The notes under the pieces are model-generated. The model saw nothing but the letters and a program-made list of their open reading frames with translations, did no database searches and was not told where the DNA came from. From an uncultured Alphaproteobacteria bacterium (lineage in GTDB: Bacteria > Pseudomonadota > Alphaproteobacteria > Micropepsales > Micropepsaceae), in NCBI GenBank assembly GCA_903862715.1, contig CAIOYY010000063.1, forward strand, positions 1 through 64,000: a stretch of DNA of 64,000 bases, in the 5' to 3' direction. The position numbers and the translations under genes are program-made. Shown here piece after piece: positions 49,727-58,794 of the stretch. The first letter of the stretch is position 1; each line of letters opens with the position of its first letter.

Positions 49727-50634
49727 CCGATGTCACGCCGCAAAACGCGAGCCGGCGTTTTCGTTCCTGGCTTTATGTGCCGGGCGACCGTCAGCGCATG
49801 ATCGAGAAGGCCCTTGGTCTTCCGACCGACGCCATCATGTTCGATCTCGAGGACGGCGTTGCTTTAAGCGAAAAGCCGGCTGCGAGGCGTCTTGTGTCGG
49901 CGATGCTGGACTCATTTGCGGGCGCGCCGTCCGGCGGCCCCGCGCGCTACGTCCGTGTCGGCGTGGTCGCCTCGGCTGAGATCGCCGCCGATCTCGATGC
50001 CGCTGTGCGCGCGGGATGCGACGGCATCGTTCTGCCCAAAGTGGAACGCGCCGAAGAAATCGTAACGGCGGCTTCGCAGATCACGGCGCTGGAATCCGCG
50101 CGCGGGTTACAGCCGGGCGCAATGCGTCTTCTCGCCAGTATCGAAAGCCCCGCCAGTCTTTTCAATGCGCACGCCATCGCATTGGCGTCGCGCCGGATCG
50201 TAGGACTCATTTTCGGTGCGGAGGATTACGCCCGCGCCATGGGGCTTCCCTTGCGCCGTGAAGGGGAGGCGGTCGATCTTCTTTACGCCCGTTCGCATAT
50301 CGCAACCGTCGCTGCGGCGGTGGGCATACAGGCGGTCGATGGCATCTGGCCGCACCTCGCTGACAACGAGGGGCTCAAAGCTTATGCCACACAGGCGCGT
50401 CGCCTCGGCCTCACCGGCATGTCCCTCCTTCATCCAAACCAGATCGATCCCGTGAACGTGGCGTTCGCGCCTACGGCGGGAGATATCGTCTATGCCGAAT
50501 CGGTTCTGAAGGCTTTTTCGGAAGCGCAGCAGCGCGGCTCAGGTGTCAGCGCGCTGAACGGTCAGTTTCTCGATGCGCCGATTGTCGAACGCGCGCGTCA
50601 GATTCTGGAACTCGGCAAATCCCTGAAGGTATGA
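49723..50634 (+). CDS. HpcH/HpaI aldolase/citrate lyase family protein (CoA ester lyase-like)
   Basis: RSWLYVPGDRQRMIEKALGLPTDAIMFDLEDGVALSEK; IFGAEDYARAMG; GMSLLHPNQIDPVN. Confidence 0.9.
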   Translation: MTDVTPQNASRRFRSWLYVPGDRQRMIEKALGLPTDAIMFDLEDGVALSEKPAARRLVSAMLDSFAGAPSGGPARYVRVGVVASAEIAADLDAAVRAGCDGIVLPKVERAEEIVTAASQITALESARGLQPGAMRLLASIESPASLFNAHAIALASRRIVGLIFGAEDYARAMGLPLRREGEAVDLLYARSHIATVAAAVGIQAVDGIWPHLADNEGLKAYATQARRLGLTGMSLLHPNQIDPVNVAFAPTAGDIVYAESVLKAFSEAQQRGSGVSALNGQFLDAPIVERARQILELGKSLKV

Positions 50635-50643
50635 ATAAAAAGC

Positions 50644-51231
50644 TCACAAATCCGCGGGAGGCTGCCAGTTCTCGTGACCATCGAGAAGCTTCGACGGCGG
50701 ATAATCGACGACCTTCTGAAACAGAAGGTGCATGAAAAGGAACAAAGGCTTTGCCTTGAAGACCAGCATCACCGCGCCGTCTTCATAGGCGAAATGCTGA
50801 TGCACGCAGCCATTCTCGACCAGCATCACGTCGCCCGCTTTCCATTCGATGCGCCGCCCGTCGTGAACGTCATATCCCGCGCCGCGTAGGACGAAGAAGC
50901 ACGCGCTGTTCAGATGGCCGTGTTTCTGGCCATAGGCCCCGGGGCCATAGGCTTCGATATGGGTTTCGATGGATTGCGTAACGCGGTTGCGCTGCGGGCT
51001 GATGACGAATTTGCCGTAATGCTGCGGTCCGCCCTTCCAGGGCATATCGGTCGAGGAATAGACGCGCGGCTGATCCAGCAACTCCTTGGTCAGATGGCTA
51101 TAGGTGCCTTCCAGCGCGCGCACGAACGTGCGCTTCTTCTGCCAGGCTTCCCAGATGACAGGTTTTTCGCTGTTATGCCCATGCCCCGGTTCGCCCTGCG
51201 AATGGGCTTCGTGTTCGTCCTTGACGGTCAT
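50644..51231 (-). CDS. Cupin domain protein
   Basis: GQKHGHLNSACFFVLRGAGYDVHDGRRIEWKAGDVMLVENGCVHQHFAYEDG. Confidence 0.8.
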   Translation of the reverse strand: MTVKDEHEAHSQGEPGHGHNSEKPVIWEAWQKKRTFVRALEGTYSHLTKELLDQPRVYSSTDMPWKGGPQHYGKFVISPQRNRVTQSIETHIEAYGPGAYGQKHGHLNSACFFVLRGAGYDVHDGRRIEWKAGDVMLVENGCVHQHFAYEDGAVMLVFKAKPLFLFMHLLFQKVVDYPPSKLLDGHENWQPPADL

Positions 51232-51300
51232 CGTGTCCCCGTTTGTTGCTCCAACCATAACCCGTAACGGGGAGCGGTCAAATTCCTCGGACCAACCGGC

Positions 51301-51666
51301 TCACAGGGGCCCTCGAAAAACGAAATAGGCGCCGCCGGCGATCAGCGAGAACCCGACCAGATGGTTCCAGGTAAAGGATTCTTTCAAATACAGTACCGAG
51401 AACCCGGCAAAGACGATCAGCGTGATCACCTCCTGCATCGTCTTTAACTGCGCCGTCGAATAGACCGCGCTGCCCCAGCGATTGGCGGGCACCGCGAGGC
51501 AGTATTCGAAGAACGCGATGCCCCAGCTCACAAGGATGACCAACAGCAAAGGCGCGGTCTTGTATTTCAGATGCCCGTACCAGGCGAAGGTCATGAAGAC
51601 GTTCGATGCGGTGAGAAGAAGAATGGGTGTCAGTGCGGCAGGAAAAGTCATGACCGTAAGGCCCAT
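51301..51666 (-). CDS. DMT family protein (DUF486-like)
   Basis: About four TM; FMTFAWYGHLKYK, FFEYCLAVPANRWG, QLKTMQEVITLIVF. Confidence 0.85.
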   Translation of the reverse strand: MGLTVMTFPAALTPILLLTASNVFMTFAWYGHLKYKTAPLLLVILVSWGIAFFEYCLAVPANRWGSAVYSTAQLKTMQEVITLIVFAGFSVLYLKESFTWNHLVGFSLIAGGAYFVFRGPL

Positions 51667-51792
51667 GGGTTCGAGGATTCGGGTGACGCCAGCCTAGCGG
51701 GAAACCCAACAACGCGTCAGAGATATCGATTCAGAGATATACTGGCGCAATCCTGTCTCATCGGCGCATGCTGGTCGCGTTAAGGAAATGAG

Positions 51793-52461
51793 ATGCGCCA
51801 CAAAATTCTTCTAACGGGGTTCGGGCCCTTTCCGGGCATGGAGGTCAATCCGACTGGGCTTCTGATGGCCCGCATCGCGGGCGGTCTGCCGCTGCCGCCT
51901 CGCGCTGACGTTGAAGCTCTGGAGCTCGACACCTCCTACCGCCGCGCGGGCGAACAGCTTGAAGCCGCCCTGGCGCGTTTTCAGCCGGACGCGCTTCTCT
52001 CCTTAGGTGTGGCGGTGGGCGAGCGCGTCTACCGGATCGAACGCCTCGCGGTGAACCTGAACGATTCCGCGTCGCCCGATGCGGATGCCGACCTTCGCAT
52101 CGCGCAGGTGATCGTGGAGGAAGGCCCCGTGGAATATGGTGCAACGCTTCCCCTCGCGGCATTGGAGAAGGCGCTGCGCAAGGCGGGTATCACGGTACGC
52201 ATTTCCGATTCCGCCGGGCGGTATGTGTGCAATCACATCTTCTATTCGGCGTTGCACGCTTTGACGCAGACACAGTCGCTCTGCCGCGCCGGGTTCCTTC
52301 ATGTGCCGGACCCCGGCGCAGGTAACGATTGGCAGATCGGTGAGTACATGGCGACGCTGGAAACCGTCGTCCGGATCAGCGTCGAGGTTCTCTGTGCTGA
52401 TCTCGACGCCGCGAAGCTCAGCCCGGGATCATCTCCGCCAGAAGCTGCCCATACCCTTTGA
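51793..52461 (+). CDS. pcp: Pyroglutamyl-peptidase I (C15)
   Basis: ILLTGFGPFPGMEVNPTG; SAGRYVCNHIFYSALH (Cys); GFLHVPDPG (His). Confidence 0.9.
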   Translation: MRHKILLTGFGPFPGMEVNPTGLLMARIAGGLPLPPRADVEALELDTSYRRAGEQLEAALARFQPDALLSLGVAVGERVYRIERLAVNLNDSASPDADADLRIAQVIVEEGPVEYGATLPLAALEKALRKAGITVRISDSAGRYVCNHIFYSALHALTQTQSLCRAGFLHVPDPGAGNDWQIGEYMATLETVVRISVEVLCADLDAAKLSPGSSPPEAAHTL

Positions 52462-53152
52462 CCGGCTGGCGCACCGAAAGCCGGTGCTGGATTTCCCAGC
52501 ATCGCGCCGGCACCGGATGGATCACCGGCACGCCGAGATCCTGTTCCAGCGTGTCAATGATGTTCAGGACCCGCCATCCGGAACCGAGCAGATAAATGCC
52601 CTGCGCCTCCTTACGGTGTTTCAGGAAGGCCTTCTTCACATGCGCATAGACGACTTCGGACGACAGCGAACCGACATCGTCGAAGGCGACGTCGATGCCG
52701 TCCATCGCAAGCACGTCGAACCCGGCCTCGCGGAAATAGTTGGCGAAGGTCTCGTTGATCTTGCCCGTGAAATACGACGCCCCCACAAAGCGCTTGATGC
52801 CCAGCGCCTTCAGCGCGCGGATATGGTTGGTGCCGGACGTGAAGACCGGCACCTGATAGGTCTTCTCCCAGGTCTTGATCAGCCTAGCCTCGCCCTCATG
52901 GCCGAGGAGCATGAAGGGCGGCGCGCCTTCCGGGTGGACAAGGTCTACCTTTTTCTCGGCGAGCCGGGCGATCAGGGGCTCATAGAGCCTAATCCCCCGG
53001 TCGAACTCCTCTTTGGCGCCCTTCTGGACGTCCAGAAACAGCGGAATAACCCCGATTCCGTCGGGGAGCATGCGGATAAGCTCCTCCATGGAGCCGGGCC
53101 GCATGGTCGGCTTGATGCACCCCACCACGCCGCGCCAGGATGTGAATGCCAA
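52418..53152 (-). CDS. Asp/Glu racemase-superfamily (AMDase/maleate isomerase-like) protein lacking the canonical Cys pair
   Basis: PALINDROME-free coding ORF with FTSGTNHIRALKALGIKRFVGASYFTGKINETFANYFREAGFDVLAMDGI and IYLLGSGWRVLNIIDTLEQDLGVPVIHP. Confidence 0.75.
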   Translation of the reverse strand: MAFTSWRGVVGCIKPTMRPGSMEELIRMLPDGIGVIPLFLDVQKGAKEEFDRGIRLYEPLIARLAEKKVDLVHPEGAPPFMLLGHEGEARLIKTWEKTYQVPVFTSGTNHIRALKALGIKRFVGASYFTGKINETFANYFREAGFDVLAMDGIDVAFDDVGSLSSEVVYAHVKKAFLKHRKEAQGIYLLGSGWRVLNIIDTLEQDLGVPVIHPVPARCWEIQHRLSVRQPVKGYGQLLAEMIPG

Positions 53153-53269
53153 ATTGCCCTCCCGAAGGTGATGCTGCCGTTAAAACTGGCATTGAAGCGG
53201 GGGCATTCAAGCATTAAGCGATAGAGCAAGCGAGGCCATCCAGCGCCTCCAAAAACATATGGGCAGGGA

Positions 53270-55330
53270 ATGGGGTATCGGGTCACGGTCGATACGGGGG
53301 GTACCTTCTCCGACTTCGTTTATCTGAACGAGGCGACGGACGAAATTTCGGTCGCCAAGCTCCCTTCCACCCCCGACGATCCCTCGCGCGCTATTCTCGC
53401 CGGCGTTCAGGTGCTGATCGACAAGGGGGTCGATCCGAAAGACATAAGCTATTTCTGCCACGGCACGACGGTCGGCACGAATGCGTTGCTCGAAGGCAAG
53501 GGTGTAAAAACCGGCCTTCTGGTGACGAAAGGCTTTCGCGCTATCTATGAGGTCGGCGAACAATCGCGCCCCTATGGCCCGGCGATCTTCGATATTCTCT
53601 ACGACAAACCGACCATGCTGGCGCCCGCCCGCCTCACTGGCGAAGCGCATGAACGCGTTGCAGCCAATGGTGACATTATCCTGCCGCTGGATGAGATTGC
53701 CTTGCGCGAGACCATCCGCGAGCTGCGCACCGCGAAGATCGAATCCCTCGCAGTATGTTTTCTGTTTTCGTTTCTGCGTCCCGCGCATGAGGAACGCGCC
53801 CGCGCGATTATGGCTGAGGAAATGCCGGGATGCAGCGTGTCGCTGTCCTCCGACATCGCGCCGCAGATCCGCGAATATTACCGTCTCTCCACAACGGTGA
53901 TTAACGCCTATCTCCAGCCGATCCTCGCGCGTTACATCGAGCGGCTCGAAGGGCGTCTCAACGGGGCGGGCGTGAAGACGCGCCAGAAATACATCATGCA
54001 GTCGAATGGTGGCATGGCGACCTTTGGCGCGTCGGCGAAAAAGGCCGTCGCCACCGTGCTTTCCGGCCCGGCGGGCGGCGTCAGCGCCAGCATTGAGGCC
54101 TGCCGCGCGACAGGCGAACAGAATCTCATCACTTTCGATATGGGTGGCACGTCCTGCGATGTCGCGCTGATCAAGGACGGCGAAGCCTCCGTCTCGACCC
54201 GCGGCAAGATCGACGGGCGCGATATCGCGCTGCCCATGATCGACATCAATACGGTCAGCGCAGGCGGCGGCACATTGGCGCGGGTCGATAAACTTGGCCA
54301 GCTGCGCGTCGGCCCCGAAAGCGCGGGCGCGGTACCGGGGCCGGCTTGCTACAGCCGCGGCGGCACGGAGCCCACGATTACTGATTGCAATCTCGTGCTC
54401 GGCTATCTCGGCGAGGACAATTTTCTCGGCGGCGGCATGCGCCTCGATGCGCGCGCCTCGCATGCCGCCCTCGAAAACAACGTCGCGACGCCGCTCTCGT
54501 TAAGTGTCGCTGATGCCGCGGAAGGCATTGTCCGCATCATCGATGTGAAGATGCAGGAAGCGATCAAGGCCATCTCAACTATGCGCGGGCATGATCTACG
54601 TGATTTTCATCTGCTGGCGTTCGGCGGGGCAGGGCCGCTTCATGCCGTTCGGATCGCGGAAAATCTCGGCATGGCGGGCGTCGTCGTGCCGCTTTACCCC
54701 GGCGTCTATTCCGCCATGGGCCTTCTCATCTCAGATGTGAAGCATGATTACGTCCGCTCGAAGATGAGCCCGCTCGCCGAAACACACGACACGGACATTC
54801 TGCAGATATTCGACGAGCTCGAAGAACAGGCGCTGGCCGATCTCCACGCTGAAGAGTTCTCCGACGACCGCATCGCCATCGAACGCGCGCTCGACATGCG
54901 TTATGCAGGCCAGGGTTACGAAATCACCGTGCCCTGTGCCTATCCTCTCGGCGCGGAAGGCATGCGCCGTTTGCGCACGCTATTTGACGAACAGCACAAA
55001 CAGATGTTCGGCCACACGGCGCCGCATGAGCCCGTGGAGATCGTTTCCTATCGCCTGCGCGGCATCGGACGCGTGCCGCCCGTTACCCTCCGTGAATTCA
55101 CGAAAACCGGCGCAGCGCTGAACGATGCCTTGCGCGAAACGCGGCCTGCGCGCTTTGACGGCAAGACGCTCGATTGTCCGGTGTATCAGCGCGAAAAGCT
55201 TGACGTCGGCATGGTTTTCTCAGGTCCCGCCATCATCGATCAGCTCGACTGCACCACTGTCGTTCCGCCGGGGCACAAGGTTTCCATCGATAAATTCCGC
55301 AATCTCCTGATCGTCCGGGAGGCAAGGTAA
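53270..55330 (+). CDS. hyuA: Hydantoinase A / N-methylhydantoinase A family protein
   Basis: GYRVTVDTGGTFSDFVYLNEAT; HGTTVGTNALLEGKGVKTGLLVTKGFR; FDMGGTSCDVALI; LAFGGAGPLHA. Confidence 0.93.
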   Translation: MGYRVTVDTGGTFSDFVYLNEATDEISVAKLPSTPDDPSRAILAGVQVLIDKGVDPKDISYFCHGTTVGTNALLEGKGVKTGLLVTKGFRAIYEVGEQSRPYGPAIFDILYDKPTMLAPARLTGEAHERVAANGDIILPLDEIALRETIRELRTAKIESLAVCFLFSFLRPAHEERARAIMAEEMPGCSVSLSSDIAPQIREYYRLSTTVINAYLQPILARYIERLEGRLNGAGVKTRQKYIMQSNGGMATFGASAKKAVATVLSGPAGGVSASIEACRATGEQNLITFDMGGTSCDVALIKDGEASVSTRGKIDGRDIALPMIDINTVSAGGGTLARVDKLGQLRVGPESAGAVPGPACYSRGGTEPTITDCNLVLGYLGEDNFLGGGMRLDARASHAALENNVATPLSLSVADAAEGIVRIIDVKMQEAIKAISTMRGHDLRDFHLLAFGGAGPLHAVRIAENLGMAGVVVPLYPGVYSAMGLLISDVKHDYVRSKMSPLAETHDTDILQIFDELEEQALADLHAEEFSDDRIAIERALDMRYAGQGYEITVPCAYPLGAEGMRRLRTLFDEQHKQMFGHTAPHEPVEIVSYRLRGIGRVPPVTLREFTKTGAALNDALRETRPARFDGKTLDCPVYQREKLDVGMVFSGPAIIDQLDCTTVVPPGHKVSIDKFRNLLIVREAR

Positions 55331-57087
55331 TGACGGGAAGCGCACCGCAATTGGATGCCGTCGCCATCGAGATCGTGAAGGCAAGCCTTGATGGCATCGT
55401 GCAGGAAATGCAGAACTCGCTGTTTCGCACCGGGTTCTCGACCATTGTGCGCGAGTCGCAGGATGCGTCCTGCGCCATCATGAACCCGGTAGGCGATGTC
55501 GTGGCGCAGCATGTGGTGCTGCCTCTGCATATCGGTTCTTTCCCGGCCTGCTGCCGCGCGGTGTTGAGAGCCTATGACGACATTGCCGAGGGGGACGCCT
55601 ATATCATCAATCATCCCTACGAGGGCGGCAGCCCCCATGCGCCCGACATGGCGGTGATCACGCCGGTGTTCTCGGGCACCGAACTTGTCGCCTTCTGCGC
55701 TTCCATCGCGCACAAAAGCGATATTGGCGGACCGGTGCCGGGTTCGTGCTCGGGCCAGGCGAAGGAAGTCTTCAACGAAGGCCTGCAGCTTCCGGCGCTG
55801 CGCTATCAGCGTGGAGAGACGCGCGATTTCGGAATCGAGCGCATCATCGCCGCCAACAGCCGCACACCCGAACTCGTGCTCGGTGATATTCGGGGCCAGG
55901 TCGGCGCCAGCCGCCTCGGCGAACAGCGCGTGCTGGAATTGATGGGAAAGTTCGGCAAGGACAACACTATCGCCTCTTTCGCCAGATTGATGGACTTGTC
56001 CGAGCGCAAGATGCGCGCCGCCATCGCCGAATGGGGCGATGGGCGATTCGAAGCCGAACGTTTCGTCGATGATGACGGCGTCGAACTGAACAAGCCCGTT
56101 CGCATTCATGTCGTCGTCGAGAAAAAAGGCGACGCCATCCATCTCGATTTCACTGGCTCCGCCGATCAGACCAAGGGCCCTGCCAATGTGCGTCCGCCTC
56201 TCGTACAGGCCGCCATCGGCTATTGCCTGATCTCGCTGGTCGATCCGCACATCTTCATCAATAGCGGCGTGATGCGCGCCTTTACCTTCACCGCCCGGGA
56301 GGGCAGCGTGGTGAATCCGCGCTTCCCCGCGCCCGTGAACACCTACAATCCGACCGTGCATGCGCTGGTGGAGGCGGTCTTCGCCGCGCTGGTCAATATC
56401 CTGCCCGAACGTGCCCGCGCCGATGGCTGCGCCAGCCGCTCGATCATTCTCGGCGGGCGTTCGACCTCGGCGGGCAAAAGTTATGTGCAATACGAAATTC
56501 TCGGCGGCGGAGGCGGCGCGCGCGCTGGGAAGGACGGCGTCTCCGGCACCTCAGTCAATCAGTCCAATGCAAAAATCGCCTCCATCGAGATCATCGAAAG
56601 CGAATTCCCGACCCGTATCCTCAAATTCGAACTCATTCCGGATTCCGGCGGCGCGGGGGCTTATCGCGGCGGCCTCGGCATGCGCCGCGAATATCTGAAT
56701 CTGCAGGACGCGCGCTTCTCCATCCGGTCGGCCAAGCACGTCATCGCCCCCCATGGCGCAAATGGCGCGGGCGATGGGCGCACAGGCGATATCCTGATTA
56801 ATCCGGGAAGCCCCGAGGAAAAGCGCCTTCCCACCCGTTATGCCGATTACCCCTTGAAAGCAGGCGATATTTTCCGCCTCGACACGCCGGGCGGCGGCGG
56901 TTTCGGCGCTTCACGAGACCGCGATCCGGAAAGGGTTTTGGCCGACGTGAAAGAAGGCTATGTGTCCCGCCACGCGGCGCGGGACGTCTATGCGGTCGTG
57001 CTCAAGGAACAGGACGGGGTCGTAACCCTGGACAGGGCGGCAACGGAAGAATTGCGCGGGGAAATACCCCCGCGCCCCAAAGCTTGA
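55330..57087 (+). CDS. hyuB: Hydantoinase B family protein
   Basis: VKASLDGIVQEMQNSLFRTGFSTIVRESQDASCAIMN; INHPYEGGSPHAPDMAVITPVF; GAGAYRGGLGMRREY. Confidence 0.93.
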   Translation: MTGSAPQLDAVAIEIVKASLDGIVQEMQNSLFRTGFSTIVRESQDASCAIMNPVGDVVAQHVVLPLHIGSFPACCRAVLRAYDDIAEGDAYIINHPYEGGSPHAPDMAVITPVFSGTELVAFCASIAHKSDIGGPVPGSCSGQAKEVFNEGLQLPALRYQRGETRDFGIERIIAANSRTPELVLGDIRGQVGASRLGEQRVLELMGKFGKDNTIASFARLMDLSERKMRAAIAEWGDGRFEAERFVDDDGVELNKPVRIHVVVEKKGDAIHLDFTGSADQTKGPANVRPPLVQAAIGYCLISLVDPHIFINSGVMRAFTFTAREGSVVNPRFPAPVNTYNPTVHALVEAVFAALVNILPERARADGCASRSIILGGRSTSAGKSYVQYEILGGGGGARAGKDGVSGTSVNQSNAKIASIEIIESEFPTRILKFELIPDSGGAGAYRGGLGMRREYLNLQDARFSIRSAKHVIAPHGANGAGDGRTGDILINPGSPEEKRLPTRYADYPLKAGDIFRLDTPGGGGFGASRDRDPERVLADVKEGYVSRHAARDVYAVVLKEQDGVVTLDRAATEELRGEIPPRPKA

Positions 57088-57118
57088 ACAGCTTAATCAG
57101 AAAGAAGGAATGCGTTTC

Positions 57119-57928
57119 ATGACAGTCAAAAATGCAGGCGTGATCGGTCTCGGTGCGATGGGCCATCCTATGGCGAAGCACATGGCGGCGAAGGGTTTCG
57201 TCGTTTCGGGCTACGACGTGTTTGAAGGCGCGCAGGCGAAAGCGAAAGAAGTCGGCGTGAAGATCGTCGGCTCTCCTGCCGAAGTCGGCGCCAATGCCGA
57301 CGTGGTTGTGGTGATGGTGGCGACCGACGACCAGGTTGTCGATGTGGTCCTGAATTCGGGTCTGCTCGATAAGTTGCAGAAGGGCGCGGTCATCTGCATC
57401 GCCAGCTCCTGTTCGCCGACCACCGCGCAGGATCTGGAAAAGGCCTGCAACGATAAAGGCATTGGCCTTCTCGATACGCCGGTCGTGCTCGGTCAGGAAG
57501 CGGCGGACAATGGCACGCTCACCGTGTTCTGCGGCGGCAAGCAGGATGCCTTCGATAAGGCGAAGCCGGTTCTCGACGCGTTCGGCAAAAGCGTCATGCT
57601 GGTCGGGCCGAGCGGCATGGGTCAGCTCACCAAGACCTGCAACAATCTTCTGCTCTGGGCCTGCATGTCGGCGAATTATGAAACGCTGACCTTCGCCAAG
57701 GCGAATGGCGCCGACGTGAACAAGATGATCGCGGCCTTGCAGCACTCTTCGGGTGCGAACTGGTCGCTGTCGCGCTGGGGCAAGTCCACCGGCAAATGGG
57801 CCGAGAAGGACATGGACGTGGCGCTCGATCTCGCGCAGGACGCCAAGGTTCCGATGCCGTTGTCCGCGCTCGTCGATCAGCTCATGAAGGGCATGAACAA
57901 CGAGAAGATGAAGGCCTTGATGTCGTAA
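57119..57928 (+). CDS. NAD(P)-dependent beta-hydroxyacid dehydrogenase (3-hydroxyisobutyrate dehydrogenase-like)
   Basis: AGVIGLGAMGHPMAKHMAAKGF; CNNLLLWACMSANYE; LARDAKVPMPL-like LAQDAKVPMPLSALV. Confidence 0.9.
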   Translation: MTVKNAGVIGLGAMGHPMAKHMAAKGFVVSGYDVFEGAQAKAKEVGVKIVGSPAEVGANADVVVVMVATDDQVVDVVLNSGLLDKLQKGAVICIASSCSPTTAQDLEKACNDKGIGLLDTPVVLGQEAADNGTLTVFCGGKQDAFDKAKPVLDAFGKSVMLVGPSGMGQLTKTCNNLLLWACMSANYETLTFAKANGADVNKMIAALQHSSGANWSLSRWGKSTGKWAEKDMDVALDLAQDAKVPMPLSALVDQLMKGMNNEKMKALMS

Positions 57929-57938
57929 TCTGAGTGAT

Positions 57939-57971
57939 CTCCTCATGCTGAGCCTGTCGAAGCATGAGGAG
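57939..57971. repeat. REP-like stem-loop CTCCTCATGCT-GAGCCTGTCGA-AGCATGAGGAG
   Basis: Perfect 11-bp inverted repeat; resembles the CTTCGACAGGCTCAGCATGAGG-type extragenic repeats common in alphaproteobacteria. Confidence 0.7.
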
Positions 57972-57981
57972 AAACGAAACA

Positions 57982-58018
57982 GGGCCTCACCCGTCAATAC
58001 TGGGTGGGGCCCATTTTT
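57982..58018 (+). terminator. Rho-independent terminator
   Basis: GGGCCTCACCC-GTCAATACT-GGGTGGGGCCC (11-bp stem with one G-U pair) followed by ATTTTT. Confidence 0.8.
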
Positions 58019-58032
58019 CCTAAGGATACCGC

Positions 58033-58794
58033 ATGAAACTCGAGGGTCAGGTCGCCATCGTCACAGGTGCTGGACGTAACATCGGCGAGGGCATTGCAAA
58101 ACTTCTGTCGTCGGAAGGCGCATCGATTGCGGTGGTCGATCTCGACAAGGCTCGCGGGGACCGGGTCGCTTCCGAAATCAACGCATCGGGCGGCAAGGCA
58201 AAAGCCTATGTCTGTGACGTTTCGAAGGAAGCGGACATCATTGCGACTGTCAAAGGCGTTGCCGCCGATTTTGGGCGCATTGACATCCTGATCAACAATG
58301 CCGCGATTTCCGACAACAAGCACATTCTCGATATCACCAAGGAACAATGGGATCTGACGCTCGCCGTCACGCTCACTGCGCCCATGCTGTTCGGAAAATA
58401 TGTTGCCAAGGAAATGATCGCGGGCGGCCACGGCGGCAAGATGGTCAATACATCATCGACCTCTGGCTATTTCGGCCGTCCCCGTTCCATCGCCTATACG
58501 GCGGCGAAAGCGGGCATTCTCAATCTCACGCGCTCGATGGCGATCCAGCTTGCGGCCTATGACATCCGGGTCAATTGCGTGGTGCCGAACAAGATCGGCT
58601 CGCCCGTCGGCAAGGACGAACACAATCCCGATCGCAACGTGCTGAATTTGCGCAAGCGCGAAGGCACGCCGGAAGACCTCGCCAAAGCGGTGCTCTTTCT
58701 CGTCTCCGACGATTCCGACTTCATTGATGGCGCGCATCTGATGGTCGATGGCGGCTGCAGCGCTTTGATGCCGGGCGGCGACTACAAGGGATGA
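58033..58794 (+). CDS. SDR family oxidoreductase
   Basis: AIVTGAGRNIGEGIAKLL; INNAAISDN; YTAAKAGILNLTRSMA. Confidence 0.92.
   Translation: MKLEGQVAIVTGAGRNIGEGIAKLLSSEGASIAVVDLDKARGDRVASEINASGGKAKAYVCDVSKEADIIATVKGVAADFGRIDILINNAAISDNKHILDITKEQWDLTLAVTLTAPMLFGKYVAKEMIAGGHGGKMVNTSSTSGYFGRPRSIAYTAAKAGILNLTRSMAIQLAAYDIRVNCVVPNKIGSPVGKDEHNPDRNVLNLRKREGTPEDLAKAVLFLVSDDSDFIDGAHLMVDGGCSALMPGGDYKG

Noticed and set aside
53207-54463. 418-aa minus-strand ORF
   Set aside because: Antisense to hyuA; no recognisable motifs.
55240-56490. 416-aa minus-strand ORF
   Set aside because: Antisense to hyuB; no domain-like sequence.
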